A DNA stretch of 40,616 nucleotides from assembly GCA_028281005.1 (NCBI GenBank), contig JANQKS010000104.1, forward strand, positions 1-40,616, written 5' to 3'. Below, in pieces: positions 39,259 to 40,616 of this stretch. The notes under the pieces were generated by a model. That model did not search any database and was not told where the DNA came from. It was given only the letters and a program-made list of their open reading frames with translations. The translations under genes and the position numbers were made by a program. Position 1 is the stretch's first letter; each line of letters begins with the position of its first letter. This DNA is from Pseudomonadales bacterium. GTDB lineage: Bacteria > Pseudomonadota > Gammaproteobacteria > Pseudomonadales > Azotimanducaceae.

Positions 39259-40616
39259 TCATAAAGATGGTTTGCGGGACTGGGCGTTTTTGGCTTCTTC
39301 GGCTGCGATTTTATCTGCTTCTCGCGCCGTAAATTCAATGGTGTCTAAATTCCGCGAAACGATGAGAGGTAGATCGAACATCACAGCGCTATAGGCTGTT
39401 GCATATTCAGGCCTGCTCGGGTGAGCTGTTATTTTGTATTCCAATATCGCTCCGCAATTAGACCGCACTCCAGCGTATTTCCAATTCGAAACATAACCGA
39501 CTTCCATCGCGATTTGTGTTCCTGTGCCCGTGTCTGCTTGACTCATGTTAATCCCACCGCAACGCTTTACCGCATCAGCACTGTTTAGGGGGCTGCCTCC
39601 GCGATCGGTGCTCCATGACAAGGTCGTTTCGAGTAGATTGCGGGCACCTGATGGTCCCTGACCACTGTTGAAACTAGGTGCACCGTACTTCTCGATTAGA
39701 GCATCGACCATGTTCTGCCAAGGGATCGGTTCTGGCAGAAACTCGTACCGACCCACCGTAGCGACTTTGCCCTCGTGAGGTGGACCATATCCATGCACGC
39801 TAATCGTTGTGTAGCCAGGCATGGATTGTTTTTTTGCAAGTATGAAGGCGGGAAACATCCACCCACGCAATCGAGAGTCGAGATATACACCCGTATCTTG
39901 CTCACTAATTGTGAAGCGTATATCTGGCTTCTGCTCAGCAAGTGTACGAGTTGCCTCTTCCAACGACATATCCAAACGTACACCAAGAATATCTCGCTGA
40001 GGATCTATACTTTGTGTAACTCGGATCGCTCTTGCTGGGGTATTGGTTTTCGAGGTGGCTTTTGGTGGCACGGCACTCGTCGTGGGGTGTGACGTCGACG
40101 CTACAGGGCGAGTTGTCGGATGTGTAGTATCAGCGGCAATTGCCAACCCCGAAATGACATATGGACGACCCTGAGGTCCAGCACCACGGACGGTGATGCG
40201 AATCGTACCATCATCTGCCGCAGTGATTGTTCGGGCGTACTCAGCCAGTGGTGCCTGGCTATTTCCAATTTTATTATTTACAGCTAGCTGGCCGTCACCC
40301 GCTGATTGCACGAATTCGATTCGGGCTTCGCCGTCAAATCTGACTCGTTGTTCCATACTAGCGCCGCTTCGCAATCCGAATAGCCAAATGGCGTAAGCCG
40401 CTCTTGGCTCCAGTCCTACCAACTGCGCAACAAAGGTCCCGTTGAATTGGTAATGGTTCCCATCCAAACCAGAAAGGTCATGTTCAAAGCGCGGGATGGT
40501 TTCTGGATTCGGTTCAACGCCAAATGGTGTTCCGCCACTTTGAAAATGCAAGCGAACGTTCGTTGCATGTCCCTTGGTGTTCTTGAGTTCGGTGCCGTTT
40601 GAGGCAGCATTCCAGC
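39259..40616 (-). CDS. Secreted-type protein of unknown function, 5' end outside the window
   Basis: The reading frame is open to the window edge (at least 452 residues), so the N-terminus is missing; starting at a TTG near 40551 would be wrong. The N-terminal visible part (about 160 residues) looks like a beta-sandwich: WNAASNGTELKNTKG, AYAIWLFGLRSG, FDGEARIEFVQ, ITVRGAGPQGRPYVISGLAI. A Thr/Pro-rich linker follows, then a domain of about 250 residues with the start DILGVRLDMSLEEATRTL, a pattern seen in periplasmic proteins. Its composition is more A/T-rich than the rest of the window. Function unknown. Confidence 0.75.
   Translation of the reverse strand, partial: WNAASNGTELKNTKGHATNVRLHFQSGGTPFGVEPNPETIPRFEHDLSGLDGNHYQFNGTFVAQLVGLEPRAAYAIWLFGLRSGASMEQRVRFDGEARIEFVQSAGDGQLAVNNKIGNSQAPLAEYARTITAADDGTIRITVRGAGPQGRPYVISGLAIAADTTHPTTRPVASTSHPTTSAVPPKATSKTNTPARAIRVTQSIDPQRDILGVRLDMSLEEATRTLAEQKPDIRFTISEQDTGVYLDSRLRGWMFPAFILAKKQSMPGYTTISVHGYGPPHEGKVATVGRYEFLPEPIPWQNMVDALIEKYGAPSFNSGQGPSGARNLLETTLSWSTDRGGSPLNSADAVKRCGGINMSQADTGTGTQIAMEVGYVSNWKYAGVRSNCGAILEYKITAHPSRPEYATAYSAVMFDLPLIVSRNLDTIEFTAREADKIAAEEAKNAQSRKPSL

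Overview
The window reads as the chromosome of an aerobic, probably marine gammaproteobacterium. The evidence is a colinear OmpR/EnvZ pair, an OprF-like OmpA porin with thrombospondin type-3 repeats, a DUF2959 lipoprotein, fatty-acid degradation genes and a gammaproteobacterial-type aryl-polyene locus. No tRNA, rRNA, CRISPR array, integrase or insertion sequence was seen. Coding density is high and most starts have clear Shine-Dalgarno sites.

Left part (1-16.8 kb) is housekeeping and envelope genes: a conserved hypothetical; a PlsC-type acyltransferase behind a near-perfect sigma-54 promoter; an SMP-30/acyl-CoA dehydrogenase pair; a helical lipoprotein; a selenocysteine-containing glutathione peroxidase whose first 44 codons are hidden by the in-frame TGA; a thiolase; a three-gene operon of a secreted protein plus ompR and envZ, followed by a candidate small RNA; an MscS channel; an OmpA/OprF protein; DUF2959; an AsmA-like protein; an enoyl-CoA hydratase; and two half-size MaoC hydratases. 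The enoyl-CoA hydratase gene lies between two copies of an inverted-repeat element with a conserved 54-nt core.

Central part (16.9-34.6 kb) is an aryl-polyene/xanthomonadin-like pigment cluster of 18 genes in four blocks. Minus operon 1 (22657 to 16876): acyltransferase, ACP, membrane protein, ApeI-type dehydratase, glycosyltransferase, thioesterase, ApeP-type dehydratase, ketoreductase, ketosynthase. Plus operon 1 (22731-26412): ketosynthase, chain-length-factor-like partner, FAD halogenase-like enzyme. Minus operon 2 (31786 to 26391): second ACP, aryl-AMP ligase, LpxL-like acyltransferase, LolA-like carrier, MMPL exporter. Plus operon 2 (31956-34643): second FAD halogenase-like enzyme, XanB2/Hyg5-type chorismatase, secreted protein of unknown function. 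Inferred pathway: chorismate to hydroxybenzoate; loading on ACP; repeated condensation, reduction and dehydration without enoyl reduction; ring halogenation; esterification to a lipid; transport to the outer membrane.

Right part (34.7-40.6 kb): a Hanks-type Ser/Thr kinase, a YCII protein, an HSL-type esterase, a ClpP paralogue, a KANL3/Tex30-like hydrolase and a secreted-type protein cut by the window edge.

The least ordinary items are the selenoprotein with its candidate SECIS hairpin, the chorismatase plus two putative halogenases in one aryl-polyene locus, the 9-bp tandem arrays across two start codons of that locus, and the paired inverted-repeat element carrying a CsrA-consensus hairpin.
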